From: Adiantum capillus-veneris
Lineage: Eukaryota; Streptophyta; Polypodiopsida; Polypodiales; Pteridaceae
Assembly (NCBI GenBank): GCA_014529385.2
Contig: CM043950.1
Location: forward strand, 78,407,417-78,471,416
Direction: 5' to 3'
DNA: 64,000 nt
The position numbers were made by a program, and so were the translations under genes. Below are positions 53,074-64,000 of this stretch, one piece after another; the first letter of the stretch is position 1; each line of letters opens with the position of its first letter. The notes under the pieces were generated by a model. That model was not told the DNA's origin. It did no database searches and saw only the letters and a list, made by a program, of their open reading frames with translations.

Positions 53074-53644
53074 AGCTAGTGGTGCACTCATAAATTGGTA
53101 CAAGTCTTTTGGTTTTCTTGTTAGAAGTTGATGAGGACTGCCAGTGGGGTGTGCAGGAGAATTTCACATGGTTGCCGAGAGGACAGACTTGCAAATACTT
53201 GGGTTTTCATGTTGGCATTCATGTGTCTGTTGAGCAGTAGTTTGAGCGCATTTTACAGTCTACTAGGAGGAAGAGTTGCTATTGGTCTTCCTTGCATTTG
53301 TCTTTGGCTGGCAGAACTCCTGTGAACCAGGTCCTCCTTGCTACGGCTTCTTGCACAACTCTTCACTTTGAAGTTATGGCACGTCTGTGTCGCCTAGTGC
53401 ACAACTTTCTAAGTAGACGAATCTATCGATACACTGCCATGAGTTCATTGGAACACAGTTATCTTGCCTTGAGAGGAGGGAGGATTGGGGATTATTGATC
53501 CAACGATGCAGAGCAAGGCATTGTTGGGCGTTTTTTTCACCCTCTCTGTAGACGCTCGTGTTGTGACCCTGTTTCCACTGCAGAGGAGGCACCACTTTGG
53601 ATGCTGTGGATCTGGCAGGGACGGCTCATTAGCTGAGTTAGAGC

Positions 53645-53655
53645 GGGGTCCCGAT
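53645..53655. repeat. Target-site duplication, left, of TIR element copy 2
   Basis: GGGGTCCCGAT, repeated exactly at 54114-54124. Confidence 0.9.
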
Positions 53656-53744
53656 CCTCGTCTCTAATTGACACCCTCAATTTTTAGAGGGGATCTACGG
53701 CTGAAAATCGGCGTCGCTTGTCGGCGAAGATCACAACCGTTGAT

Positions 53745-53895
53745 CCCAGATGTGAACTTGATGTAAACTAGATGTAAACTCGGACAAATGTGAACTTGCA
53801 TGTAAACTAGATGTGAACTTTGCAAAGTGTGTGAACTATAGTATTGTGGTGTAAACTCGATGTGAACCCGAGGTAAACTCGATGTGAACTAAGAT
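53745..53895. repeat. GTRAACT word array inside TIR element copy 2
   Basis: GTGAACTTG, GTAAACTAG, GTAAACTCG and close variants occur about 11 times, often preceded by GAT, with spacing of 10-20 bp. Copy 1 has six GTAAATTCG-type words. Confidence 0.85.
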
Positions 53896-53956
53896 TGCGA
53901 CACGCCAGATCTACGTAATATGATGCTACCTTTCTACATGCTTATCAAAACGCGTG

Positions 53957-54027
53957 TAATAGCGTAGTGGTAACGCATTTGTCTTGGGACGGGGAGGTGA
54001 GGTCGAATCCTATTCAATTTATTTTTT
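53957..54027 (+). other. tRNA-like core with A box, B box and T6 terminator
   Basis: TAGCGTAGTGG (53960-53970) fits the pol III A-box consensus TRGCNNAGTGG. GCG..TAGTGGTAA..CGC folds as a D-arm. GGTCGAATCC (54001-54010) is a B box with one mismatch. TTTTTT (54022-54027) is a standard pol III terminator. A complete cloverleaf is not evident, so it is tRNA-derived rather than a tRNA gene. Confidence 0.7.
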
Positions 54028-54200
54028 CCTCTCAATGAATCGACGGCCCACGATCAACAATGATCTGGGACCGTAGATCCCCTCTAAAAATTGAGGGTGT
54101 CAAATAGAGACGTGGGGTCCCGATGAGCGGCAGTGTCGTGAGAAGGGGTACTTGAGGACCCACAAGTTTGTATAAAGGTAAGACACTCAGCCCCTATTGT

Positions 54201-55399
54201 ATGATAATCTAATTCATTGCCAAGTTGCTTGGTTTAGCGAATTCTCTCTGTTTCTCTCTCTTCCTAACCCTAAGCTTTCGCATCGTCTACTTTGACAAGT
54301 GTATCATCAGAAAGGATAAAGTGTATTCGTTGGCCTCAATACGCTAGTCCTCACTTCAAAATACATAATCTTGGGAAGTTCTAACAATGCATAAAAACAA
54401 CTGCCGTTGAAAGCATTCAAAAGCAGCATGTAAGACTGACTTGAACCTTGTGTGTGAGAAGACAAGAGAACTACCAAAGCCGACATTCATCACAGAAACA
54501 AGAAATTTCAATGTTCGGGAAACGTGTGTGTTAGCTTAGGATGGAGTCACTTTGATATTAAAAAAAGCTGGTTGATAGCAAACAGGAAAAGATAAAATAG
54601 AACCTAGATTTTGAGAAAACTGTAAAAACAGAACAAAAATTAGCCCAATTTCTCTAAATTTCCTTTTGGAAAACTCAGAAAAAGGAATTCTGTATGGTTC
54701 TGCAAATGATTTTTCCAACTGCGACAGAGTTTGGCCTTTCAAAATGATGTATAAAGAAGGATTGGTGCATTGCAGAGATTTCAGCTCTGGTTTGTATAGC
54801 TGAACTATGTCTTAAAAGTTGTCTATTCTTAGAAAATGGTTTTGTTGACAAATGTTTTGGTAAAGCCATGCAAAGCCATTCCTGACATGGTTGTGTCTTT
54901 GCAGACAACCCTCTATGATATGAGAAGCAGGACCAGTGTTAAAGCATAGGGTAGAATCACGTCAGATAATCAGATAAAAGGTGCTTTCCAGATTAGATAC
55001 AAGTAATGACCGAACAGCCGACCACTACTATTACGCTACCATGAAACCTTCTCACGAGCATGTTGTTGTCTAACATGCTTTGCCCATCAGTCACTCAAAA
55101 ACGATGATTGAATGCATGGCATCATACGAGAGAGATACTGATGAGCTGCTTGTTTCTGGGCGACATCGATTCTCAAGATCTAGCTATTTCTAGGAAGCTG
55201 CACAGTAGAGCTACAATGATGGGAAATAACAAATTATCAGGATGCATGATAGCTCATGAACAATATATGACATGAGGGTAGCTCTTGTTTAGGCCTATGA
55301 GAGCTTAGTCTGTAAAGAGTACCTCATGGATCTATGGATGAGGATGAAACATGTGAGAGCTTGTCTGAACTAGGTGTGGTCTACTTCTTTACTTTCCAG
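54201..55399. other. AT-rich spacer
   Basis: No gene, RNA gene or transposon border was recognised. The short open frames have no coding character. Confidence 0.5.
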
Positions 55400-55837
55400 G
55401 TCGAGCCTCTCCATCCCCAAATATAAGGTGGTAATGGAATCTTCGTCGGGCCTCCAAAATATAGGGTGGTCCAATAGTGTCAAGGATCTTAGAAGTGTTT
55501 ATTTGACGATGCATGCAAGTCACATACTACCTACTGCTACTGGCAGCCTCGCAAGGTTATTCAATTTGTTGCTGAGATTCTACGAGATTCCCTTGCTTTC
55601 CTCCCAAGGATTCACTACCCTATACAAAAGTGAATTAAGGTCTCGAACCATCGCCATCCCAACATCGAGGGTCTTTGAGTTATGCTCCCGTAACCACTCC
55701 AGCGGGCATGCCAAGCTGCTCTTTTCCGCCACCTTAAAAGCTTTAGATTCACCAGAGGAAGTGATAAAAAAAATAAAGGTACCAACAAGCGACAGATTGC
55801 AAACCAGATATGATAAGCCTCCAATATTTAAATGTTC
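55400..55837 (+). CDS. Candidate internal exon of an unidentified host gene
   Basis: A stretch of 438 bp is open throughout and bounded by a good acceptor (TTTACTTTCCAG/G at 55399) and a good donor (TTCA/GTAAGT at 55838). Its length is a multiple of three, so inclusion or skipping would keep the frame. The peptide has SLSIPKYKVVMESSSGLQNI, LARLFNLLLRFYEIPLLSSQ, RVFELCSRNHSSGHAKLLFS and SPEEVIKKIKVPTSDRLQ, a mixed alpha-helical composition with no low complexity. I do not recognise the family, and no other exon of the same gene was found nearby. It may be a solitary or pseudogenised exon, or a chance open frame. Confidence 0.4.
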
Positions 55838-58800
55838 AGTAAGTTTTGTCCCCCCCCCTCTCTCTCTCTCTCACACACACACACATGCACACTCCCTCCC
55901 TCTCTCACACATGCACATCCAAGTGGAAGTACAATTTTCATTTGATTGATGGCTTGCCTCGCTTTTACGTATGGCACTAACAAAAATTTAGAGGTAACGG
56001 CTTGGTTTTGTATTCTTTTCTAGAGTCGTTGGAGTGAGAACATGTGAGAACTTGTTGTAATCTTGTGCACATGGAAGATCCAAAGACCATGTATGCAAAA
56101 TTTTTCCATTTCAAGAGTGCAAAAGTATTGGGTGCTTGAGGACCTCTACTTTGTATACTTCTTTTCAGGAGTGTAGAGGTTTCCAATATCTTAGTTTTGA
56201 GGTCTAGATGACTAGCATAGATTGAAAATTCTCCAATTAAGAGCGAGACAGCATGCAATTAGAGCCACACTATTCAAAGTCCCAACATTGGTGACTCTGT
56301 TGAGGACATGCTAGTTGTTTGATCTTCATGCATGGAGGTATGCCATTTAACACAATGATGTTATTATTCCTTGGACCATAGTGTTTATTTCCCATGTTAT
56401 GGACTTACAATTTTAGCTGCAAAACAATTTTACTTGCAAAAGGACACTCATATGCTAGCTTTTGTTCATTATAGAAATTGTGTTTTAGTTTATTCTCTAT
56501 TATGATCTTTAATGAATTAGGTCTCCCCAATCTCAGAATAATGGAAAGCCTTTCAAAGAATTTTAAGTGCATAAGTGAAGGGTGAGTTTAGGAAATGGAA
56601 AATGGAAAGATCCATGAAAATGGAAAGTCAAAAGATTTTTTGTGTCCGTATAAACAGATGGTCTAGTGCACATATTGACATGTGTTTTTCTTTTTTCTTA
56701 TTTTTCCTTTAGCGTTTTCTTCTCTTTAGAGTGTGTCCTTTAACTATATAGGTAGTGAATATATATTTTTTGAAGCCATTAAGAGCTAGTTATTATTTTC
56801 TTTAATGGATTTATCAAGTTGTAACTCAAAAATCTAGAAAATGCTAGAGCTATAATCTTAAAGATGTCATAACCTTGATATTTTATAATAATCGAAGTAA
56901 ATTGCAATGAGTAGCTCCTTGAAAAGCTTGAACACGTGTCACCAATCAAAGCTAATCTTGAGCATGTATTAGAACAAAATAGAATCGAGAGGTGGATTTG
57001 GAACCAAAAGTGATTTTTATGACTGTCAATCCCACGTATGATAGTTGGAGATCAAATAATTATGCATCGATGTAAAAACTTTATTGGAGCTCGAATAAGT
57101 ATGCATTTATGTAATATAGATAATAGAATCGATAACAAATTAACAAATGCATACCATATAGATGGCCAATTTCCTTGAGGAGAGCCTATTCTAAAATCAT
57201 TTTTGTTTTGATTCTTGAAAAAAAAATCAAGATTGGACACACATGTTGATAAATAATTGTGATGCACTTTGAATTAAGTACTTGTGGATAACCAATTCAA
57301 TAGCATATTGTGAAGGATCCAAGGTGTTCAATAATTCTAAGCTTGTTGATGATTCCATGTGTATTTATTCTCGTTACATTCTCAAGAATAGTTCAAATCA
57401 TGTAACTACCTTCTTGAGTGTAATATCTATTTAAATATAAAAGTTCAATTTCTCGACTATTTCAGAATGTTAAACAAAGAGTAACTCAACGTCATATTTT
57501 GGAGTATATTTACAAGTTTGAAAACGATAGAGGCTTTCATGGTTGAGGTTTAGAGTGCACACATTTATGAAAGCAGTTATGTTCATAGTATACCTAATGT
57601 GAAATGACAAGGTCATTACTTGTGTACTCTTACAAAAAACTTAGAGTTTTTACCCTAAAGGATGTACTCATTTATTGGGAAGTACTAATACTGTCTTACT
57701 TATTTAATAGGTGGAAATATGCCCATAGTCAAGTTAAATAATTTTCTAGTGTGTTGGAGGAGAAAGAATCATTCTACTCTTTTGAGGTTCTAATAAACCT
57801 ACTAGGGCACTATATCCATTTTATTCTAAGAATTCCCCCCTCCAAGATCTTGCAAGAATATGCTTGCAAGGAATAAAAAAGAGATCCTTATTCCTATACA
57901 AAGAATAATGCATTCTTAATGAAGTTCTCTTTATAGAATTAGTGTTACTAGAAAGAAATGAGTAAGAGAAACATGAAATTTCGATTTAGTAATTCTATCA
58001 TGCATCCTCAATGCTCATTAGTCGTATTTAGTTACTAGTAATTCTTTGTGTTTGCATGTATGTAACAATAATATTAGTTTCCTCTAGATTTAGAGAAGAA
58101 CAAATTAGCATACACATTGTGAGGCTATTCACAACATAAAAGAGAGCAGAGGAGGGGGAAGTAGCATCCAAAAGAATAGTCCTTGCAGTCTTACCTCATG
58201 TTCAAGAGCATCAAAGTCATGGGAAACCTCTACAATGACATATTATTCAATTATGAGCTCGCATGATGTCCATTAGTAGCTAAAAAAAGACCAAAAATAT
58301 CTCCCAATCCCTTCTATCCTATTTTATTGACGAGACTCCCTTTTCATGGCCTACTCTTTGATGGATCTCTTTTTAAAAAACAAAGGAATATTCCTCGCCA
58401 AGGCCATTGAGAATTAATTACAAGAGACTTGTAATGATTGCAATTAAAACCAATATCAATGAAACCTAATTAGCCTAAATCTAATAGATTTGCAGTGATC
58501 GCAATCTAGAAATGATGCAGAACTTCCACATAACTTAACCCGTTAAACATGCAAGAAATAATTCATTTGGAAATTGATAGTGTAGAGGGCTTGATTTTTT
58601 GAGGCTAGCCCCCCTCATAAGAAGTTTTTGATTCATAATAAATAATGATTACTCAAATTTAACACTAGTTTGGTAACCTACCACAACATAAAAGTTTCCT
58701 TTCAAGGTCTTGGAAGGAAATTTGTTACTCTTGGTCAGCATGCCATTTGTTCTCATGCTTACTCAATCTTGATGTTGTAAGAAACTCTTTATGGGAAGAA

Positions 58801-59380
58801 TAACCAATGGGTAAAGTTCCCTACCATTGGGTCTTGGCAAGCCTCTAGAATGGATGTACTAGTGCATTTTAGCAAAAACAACAAAGTGGCAAGGTCAATC
58901 TAATCCTATTGACTCCTGTAAAATATCACATTTTTCAAAATCTATTGTCCTATTGTCGATGTTTCTACTCCTATACTCATAATTAGCACTAAGAAGACGT
59001 TTTTATGATGTAGTTTTGTCCTTGATTTTCATATATGGCCAAAGAAACCTTTAAATGCATTGAAAGGTGTCGAACTAGGACAATTTTAGAGACACTTATA
59101 AATGTAAAACTACACACATGAGAAACATGCTTCCACACTATGTTCTTTACAGTTCATCAGAAAAATACTAATTGATACCCAAATTATACGTATATTATGG
59201 ATTCTTTATAGATGTTGGAAAAGTATCATGCTTGCTTTATCAGATCACTATCATATAGGTGATCACATACACTCTCATCTTGAAATGTTTATTTTAGTAC
59301 AAGCAAAAACAAATCCCATCCATGCATCTTAACCTCACAAAGATGACTTAAATGTAGTCACACTGAAAAATTATGAAAAA

Positions 59381-59518
59381 CACTCCAAAAACAGCATGGG
59401 TTTCCTGGAACAACATAGGGTGAAAGATCATTTGCATGGACAAGGGCAACACTCCAAAACACGAATAGGTTTTTTGGCACAATCTAGTGTGAAAGATCAT
59501 TTGCAAGCACAAGGGTAA
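59381..59518. repeat. 69-bp imperfect tandem duplication
   Basis: CACTCCAAAA begins at 59381 and 59450, and GTGAAAGATCATTTGCA with CAAGGG follows in both copies. Divergence is about 20%, so it is old. Confidence 0.8.
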
Positions 59519-61673
59519 GTGAAATCCATATGCCTAAAAAATGTCTTCTTTTCAACTGATAAAACAACTTTGTGGATATAGAACACTTAAAAAATCAATT
59601 TGCATGTCTTCGAATCATTCTAGAAAATTCTTGGTTCATAAAACCTGTAAGTGTCCTAAGACATAAAATTGTTCTGCTACTAATCTAGGGTTAAATTAAG
59701 ATGTAATTATAGATCCCTTGGGTAATCACCTAAAGACCATGAAGGCTTGCTTGCTTAATTATGTATAGGATTTTCAATGCGAGATTTCCAATGGAGTTTT
59801 GTAATCCTAGCCTCACTCTAAAAAGGATACAATTACAAAAATAGAGTAAGAATTTGCCATATAAAGAGTACTAGAGACTAGGTTTGGAAGATAATTAGAT
59901 ATACGGAATCATTTAAGCATAACAAAGAAATTTTTGGGTCTATGGAAACCCTCCTCTTCCCTATGTTGTTATACAGTTTTAGATACATAGTAGTGAGAAA
60001 AAATGAGAAAAAATTAGGGCTAGAGAATGCATCAAGAGAAATGTTAGCATACCATGGATTTTTTTAGTACTTTGGTGCTGTACATATAGTTCCAAATCAA
60101 CAAAGGAGACTTATTAGGCTTTTGAATGCAAAAGAAAGTTACTAATAGCTAAATGCACCATTTTGCCTTTTTGGTAGCTCAAAGCATATTTTTAAAAGGT
60201 TTTTTAGGATGAAGCCCTTATATTTCGAATTTAGTGAGAGACAGAGAGTCACTCTTAGCTTGATTTACTCATACCTAGCCTCAAGCCACATGATGTGTTT
60301 CTGTGCAATTTCTATACTACTCTTTGGGCATGTAGATCCTCATTTAAAGATCACAACTAAGTAGCTTGAGCCCTTATTTCTGTGTCGCCATTGTGTTAGT
60401 TATTGTGGCTCCTCAACATCCACTATCTGGCATGTTTTGACTTGCCACAACCCAGCATGATGTAGTAGCTTTTGCGATCAACCACTATTCCAACCAAGCC
60501 ACACTCCCTATATTTAGATGTGTTGGGCATGTCCACCTTGAGTTTTTGATTGGAACTTGGTCCTAATGAAGCCTCTGATCTTGTGATGATATTTACTACC
60601 CTCCACGTTTTTGTGTTGCACGTGGTTAGCACCAACATGTGTAGGGAATAGTTAGGTTTTGTAAGGGGTAATTACTTTGTTGTTGTTTTGATAGATTAGT
60701 GGTTAACTAATTGTGAGATCAATCTTTATGTTGAATTAAATTTTGGGAGTTGAAAAGGAGGTTACAGAGTTCAATCATTAAACCATAGCATTTTTTCATC
60801 ATTCATTAATAGTTTACTTTATTTTAATAAAGTTGAGGCGGGCTCATTTTGTATAGAAAAGGCTAGAGTCAATTTTCAGTAACCTGGCAGTGAACATGAT
60901 CCGATCCATATCTATAATTCATGAAAATTCATGAATATCCCTGTCCAGAACATTGTAGTCTTGTTGTTAGTAATGTGTTCGATAACTTCCATAAAATATT
61001 GGATGGATGTGAGAGAAGAAATCATTAGTTTATCGTAGTGAGATGAGTGTACATGCACTTTGTATCAGATTATTAAAAGTTTGTACCTCTGATTTTTGGC
61101 ACTAGACTCGCTTTTTGTACCTCTCTTTATGTTAATTTTCATAAAACCCAAAAGATTAGGTTTCCACATGGTTGACACAAAGTATTGCACGTTTGATTGT
61201 GGATGGAAATATTTGAGCAATTCAATTTACAACGATAGTTAGCCAGTGATGACACAAATCTTGTATTTTGAAAGGCTATAAAAAAAAATTGAGAATCGGT
61301 TATAGGGGGATTGAAGTGGACGTGTATGCTATGCAATGGTTTAAGGTAGACATGGAGGGCCATGCTATTACTATGCATAGAGGATTGGGCGTTTTTGAGA
61401 TGGAATCAACAAGAAATTGAAAAATCTTTGAGATATATTTGTCCTACTTGAGCATTGCGAACATATCCACTGTTGTATATGCATGTAATTGTGATAATTT
61501 TGCACACGTTTTCTCATGTAAACTTGTTTCTCTTTACGAGTGAAAGTCTATCTAGGGACTTCACAACCAAAGTGGTGGTATCTCATTAAGGTATCCCCAC
61601 AAAGTTCTTGAGTCTACGAGATCTACAATCTCTCAACCATAGAAGCTGCAAAGAAAATGTATAGAAAATTGCA

Positions 61674-61770
61674 CCACATAAGAAAACATAGAGGATGCAA
61701 TGAGCGTATAGGATGCAAAGGAACCACATAAGAAAACATAGAGTATGCAATGAGCGTAGAGAAAAATTGA
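61674..61770. repeat. 50-bp tandem duplication
   Basis: CCACATAAGAAAACATAGAG begins at 61674 and CCACATAAGAAAACATAGAG again at 61724, followed in both by TATGCAATGAGCGTA or a close variant. The copies are nearly identical. Confidence 0.9.
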
Positions 61771-63429
61771 GTTAACCTCATGGATGATCATGAAGATGTC
61801 TCTAGAGGGGGAAGGCTCTTAATAGATATAGGGATTTATGTCGGGTTACGCCAAGATGAGAGGGAGGCATCTGAAAGTGTTGGAACACTGTATTTGAGTT
61901 TATTTGCTCCTAGTGCAATTAGCTAGACATACTTTATTGCAATGGAAGAATATATTTTATTTTTTTGCAAGTTTTATTTTGATTAATGAGTGTTAAATGT
62001 TGATGAAATTGAAGGTTGTGATGGTTTTTCAAAGTTTGATATGAAGTGGTTTTCTCACTTTTGTGCGGGCTAATCATTATTCTTGCATTTTCTTTTTATT
62101 TCTTAACATCTTTGCACTTGTTTCATCATTCACACACATTCACATATGGGTGGCTATGGCCATGAGGGCATAGCACACATTTCTTAGTACCTCTATCACT
62201 TGAGCACACGAGGTGGTATGAGTACCATCACCCATCCTAGAGCATAGGCCTATCACATTGCCTACCCCCTTTGCCATCCATATCTTCCAAGAAATTTTGG
62301 TGCTTTAAGTCATCTGTTGCCACCCAATACTCACGCGAGTCCTTGTGGGTGTAGCACTCTTGTGGTGGTTGGTGTGGATGCTATGGAGGTGGAACCTTTA
62401 TCCACATCGTCTCTTCTAGCTTCCACACTTGCCACAACTTCAGCATCTACTCTAGCTCTTGCTCACTACATGGCTACTCCTTGCTTCACATTGTAGGGTA
62501 CCCCACCCTTCACACTGCATAATACTCCACCCCTCACTTTGGATCTACCAAGTTTTGTGGCTTCACCCCTGCTCTAACCCCTTCATTTCTCAGTGATTAG
62601 CACCAAGACCTTCCTTAGACCATATAGTTATTCTTCAATTTGATAGACTTGGGCGTGCATGGTAAACAAGTAAATTATACCATGCCCTTCTTGTGAAGAC
62701 AAGTTTTTTTGCCATCACCTCATGAAGTAATGGGAGCGCATGCCAATCCCACTATTGAAGGAGGAGATCATTGTCATGCTTCACTGTTAGTTCTCCTTGT
62801 TGTTTGTGGAGCACCATTTCTCCACTAAGTGTATGGATGTGAGATGGCACAAGGGCACAAGGGGTGGCGATGAGCTCACATCACTTGGGCATTAATGCAT
62901 GGGGAACATTTGAGAGAGTTTTTATAAGTGTTTTTGCATTCCTTTTATAGTTGAACATTTTTCAATTTATAATTTCTTGGTCTATTTTTTTTGTTGTGTT
63001 TATTGCTTCTAAGAGTGGACCATCACTAGAAGGGATCCCACCTCAATCGAGTGCAATTGGTTTTTGGAATTTGAAGGGATTCAATGATGGTAGACATGTG
63101 GGTGCACATGGCTTTGAACCGAGTTTGGTGCATATACATCATAGAGGCACAAAAGTAAAATAGGCCATGTCATTGGGATAGGTAGTGTCTATGTTCTTTG
63201 TAAACATTTATGTACAAGTGCTCATGGGTGCAATGTGTGAGCTTTGATGACTCAAATTGTTACATACATTACAAAGCTTCACGTAAGATAATTGGAGCCA
63301 ATGAAGTTTTTTTAAACCTCTAATTGAGAGTTTTTAGGAGGCTCAAAACTTTTTAATGAGTTGGAATGATTGATATTCTTTGAATGCCTTGACTGTGCTG
63401 AACTGAGGAGAAAGACGGAGATGAGAGAT

Positions 63430-63431
<2 letters not shown>

Positions 63432-63491
<60 letters not shown>

Positions 63492-63492
63492 C
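63432..63492. repeat. (GA)n microsatellite
   Basis: A long GA run interrupted once by GAAGAG near 63472. Confidence 0.95.
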
Positions 63493-63719
63493 GCGAGACG
63501 ACTCCAGAACTGCAAACCCCAAAGTATATGTAGAGCACACACTGAGTGCACATATATAGTGGGGACTCCTAGCTATATATAGCATAGGGGTTGGTATATA
63601 TAGCTCCAACACCCCCACTCAAATAGGAGTCCCTAACTCTAGATGAAAAAACCCTTGGGGGTACAAGGGAAAAACCCACAACACCACATACATAAACTAT
63701 TATATTAGCAATTATCAAA

Positions 63720-63747
63720 GTTTACAGAATTAATTTCCTACGCATAC

Positions 63748-63791
<44 letters not shown>

Positions 63792-63804
63792 AATTTCCTA
63801 CACA

Positions 63805-63835
<31 letters not shown>

Positions 63836-63898
63836 TTAATTTCTTACACACACACACACACACACGTTTCTCTCTCTCTTTCTCTCTTTAATTTCCTA

Positions 63899-63947
<49 letters not shown>

Positions 63948-64000
63948 TCTCTTCTCTCTCTCTCTCTTAGTTTCTTATACACACACACACAAACAAACAA
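63720..64000. repeat. Compound minisatellite of TTTAATTTCCTA, (CA)n and (CT)n blocks
   Basis: The module (CT)n-TTTAATTTCCTA-(CA)n recurs at least four times, starting at about 63731, 63789, 63834 and 63886, with a last degenerate one (TTAGTTTCTTATA) at about 63967. The unique 12-bp linker is nearly constant while the CA and CT lengths vary. It runs off the end of the window. Confidence 0.9.

Larger units (their letters stand above)
53656..54113. mobile_element. TIR element with tRNA-like pol III core, copy 2 (458 bp)
   Basis: Inverted repeats of 42 bp lie at 53659-53700 and 54071-54112 and differ at one position. Flanking 11-bp direct repeats GGGGTCCCGAT lie at 53645-53655 and 54114-54124. 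Beside the left repeat is GGGATCTACGGCTGA, matching GGGATCGACGGCTGA at the same place in copy 1 (9100-9114). 53745-53895 contains about 11 words of the form GTRAACTNG. A tRNA-like core lies at 53957-54027. No protein is encoded. The duplication length and long TIRs suggest mobilisation by a MULE-type transposase. Confidence 0.92.
53086..54200 (+). pseudogene. LINE-B fragment (RT-to-C-terminal region), split by a TIR element
   Basis: The plus strand reads CKYLGFHVGIHVSVEQ, LHLSLAGRTPVNQVLLATA, then after shifts GIIDPTMQSKALLG, matching 37240-37700 of the full-length LINE-B. At 53656 the LINE text is interrupted by the 458-bp TIR element and resumes at 54114-54200 (RQCREKGYLRTHKFV). Removing the insert with one GGGGTCCCGAT leaves the local reading frame intact across the site. 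Divergence from the full-length copy is high, so it is an old fragment. The right limit is approximate. Confidence 0.8.
55838..63431. other. Long AT-rich region, transposon-poor, no gene recognised
   Basis: About 7.6 kb without coding frames above about 90 codons and without LTR, LINE or TIR structure. A (CT)n/(CA)n patch lies at 55853-55912. Short local duplications lie at 59381 and 61674. It could be intergenic sequence or a large intron; I cannot tell which. Confidence 0.5.

Noticed and set aside
53957-54027. A genuine tRNA gene
   Set aside because: A and B boxes and a T run are present, but no 7-bp acceptor stem or standard anticodon arm could be drawn, and it lies inside a TIR element.
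61139-61378. 79-codon minus-strand frame as an exon
   Set aside because: AT-rich, no recognisable motif, and splice signals are not convincing.
63343-63618. Ser/Leu-rich frames across the (GA)n tract
   Set aside because: Direct translation of the dinucleotide repeat.

Overview
The window is a transposon-dominated stretch of a large land-plant nuclear genome. The evidence is plant-type LINEs, a Ty3 chromovirus with a chromodomain, Ty1/copia elements with tRNA-iMet primer sites, a decayed PPR gene, long (GA)n, (CA)n and G/C tracts, and one possible spliced exon. A non-seed plant such as a fern is possible, but the sequence does not decide this. I see no intact host gene and no bacterial-style operon.

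Layout. 1-1.6 kb holds microsatellites and a short tandem duplication. 1.6-7.2 kb is a frameshifted LINE (family A, minus strand) with a (GA)n tract on both sides. 8.2-22.2 kb is a nested stack. A LINE of family B (minus) was entered by an LTR element (C), and element C was entered by an 8.4-kb Ty3 chromovirus with an uninterrupted 1744-codon gag-pol and nearly identical LTRs. 22.2-24.2 kb has a foldback and a PPR pseudogene. 24.2-31.8 kb is a mosaic of a deleted copia element (F), a decayed Ty3 element (D), a clean solo LTR and a copia gag relic (G). 31.8-41.6 kb is one LTR element (B, target duplication CGTTG) that carries a full-length LINE-B (16-bp duplication). 41.6-44.1 kb has copia debris (H) and a 111-bp tandem array. 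44.1-53.1 kb is a third LINE lineage (C), split by a complete 5.6-kb copia element (E, target duplication TCCTT). 53.1-54.2 kb is another LINE-B fragment, split by a small TIR element. 54.2-64 kb is AT-rich and transposon-poor, with one candidate 438-bp exon.

The most unusual find is a pair of small elements, 9066-9443 and 53656-54113. Each has terminal inverted repeats of about 40 bp, an 11-bp target duplication (MULE-like), an array of short GTRAAYTCG-like words, and a tRNA-like core with RNA polymerase III A and B boxes followed by a T run. They share a motif next to the inverted repeat, and both sit inside LINE-B copies. They look like a non-autonomous DNA transposon family that carries a pol III promoter, a MITE/SINE hybrid. 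Insertion ages run from young (chromovirus, 11 LTR differences in 1481 bp by eye) through intermediate (copia-E about 3%, element B about 4-5%) to old relics.
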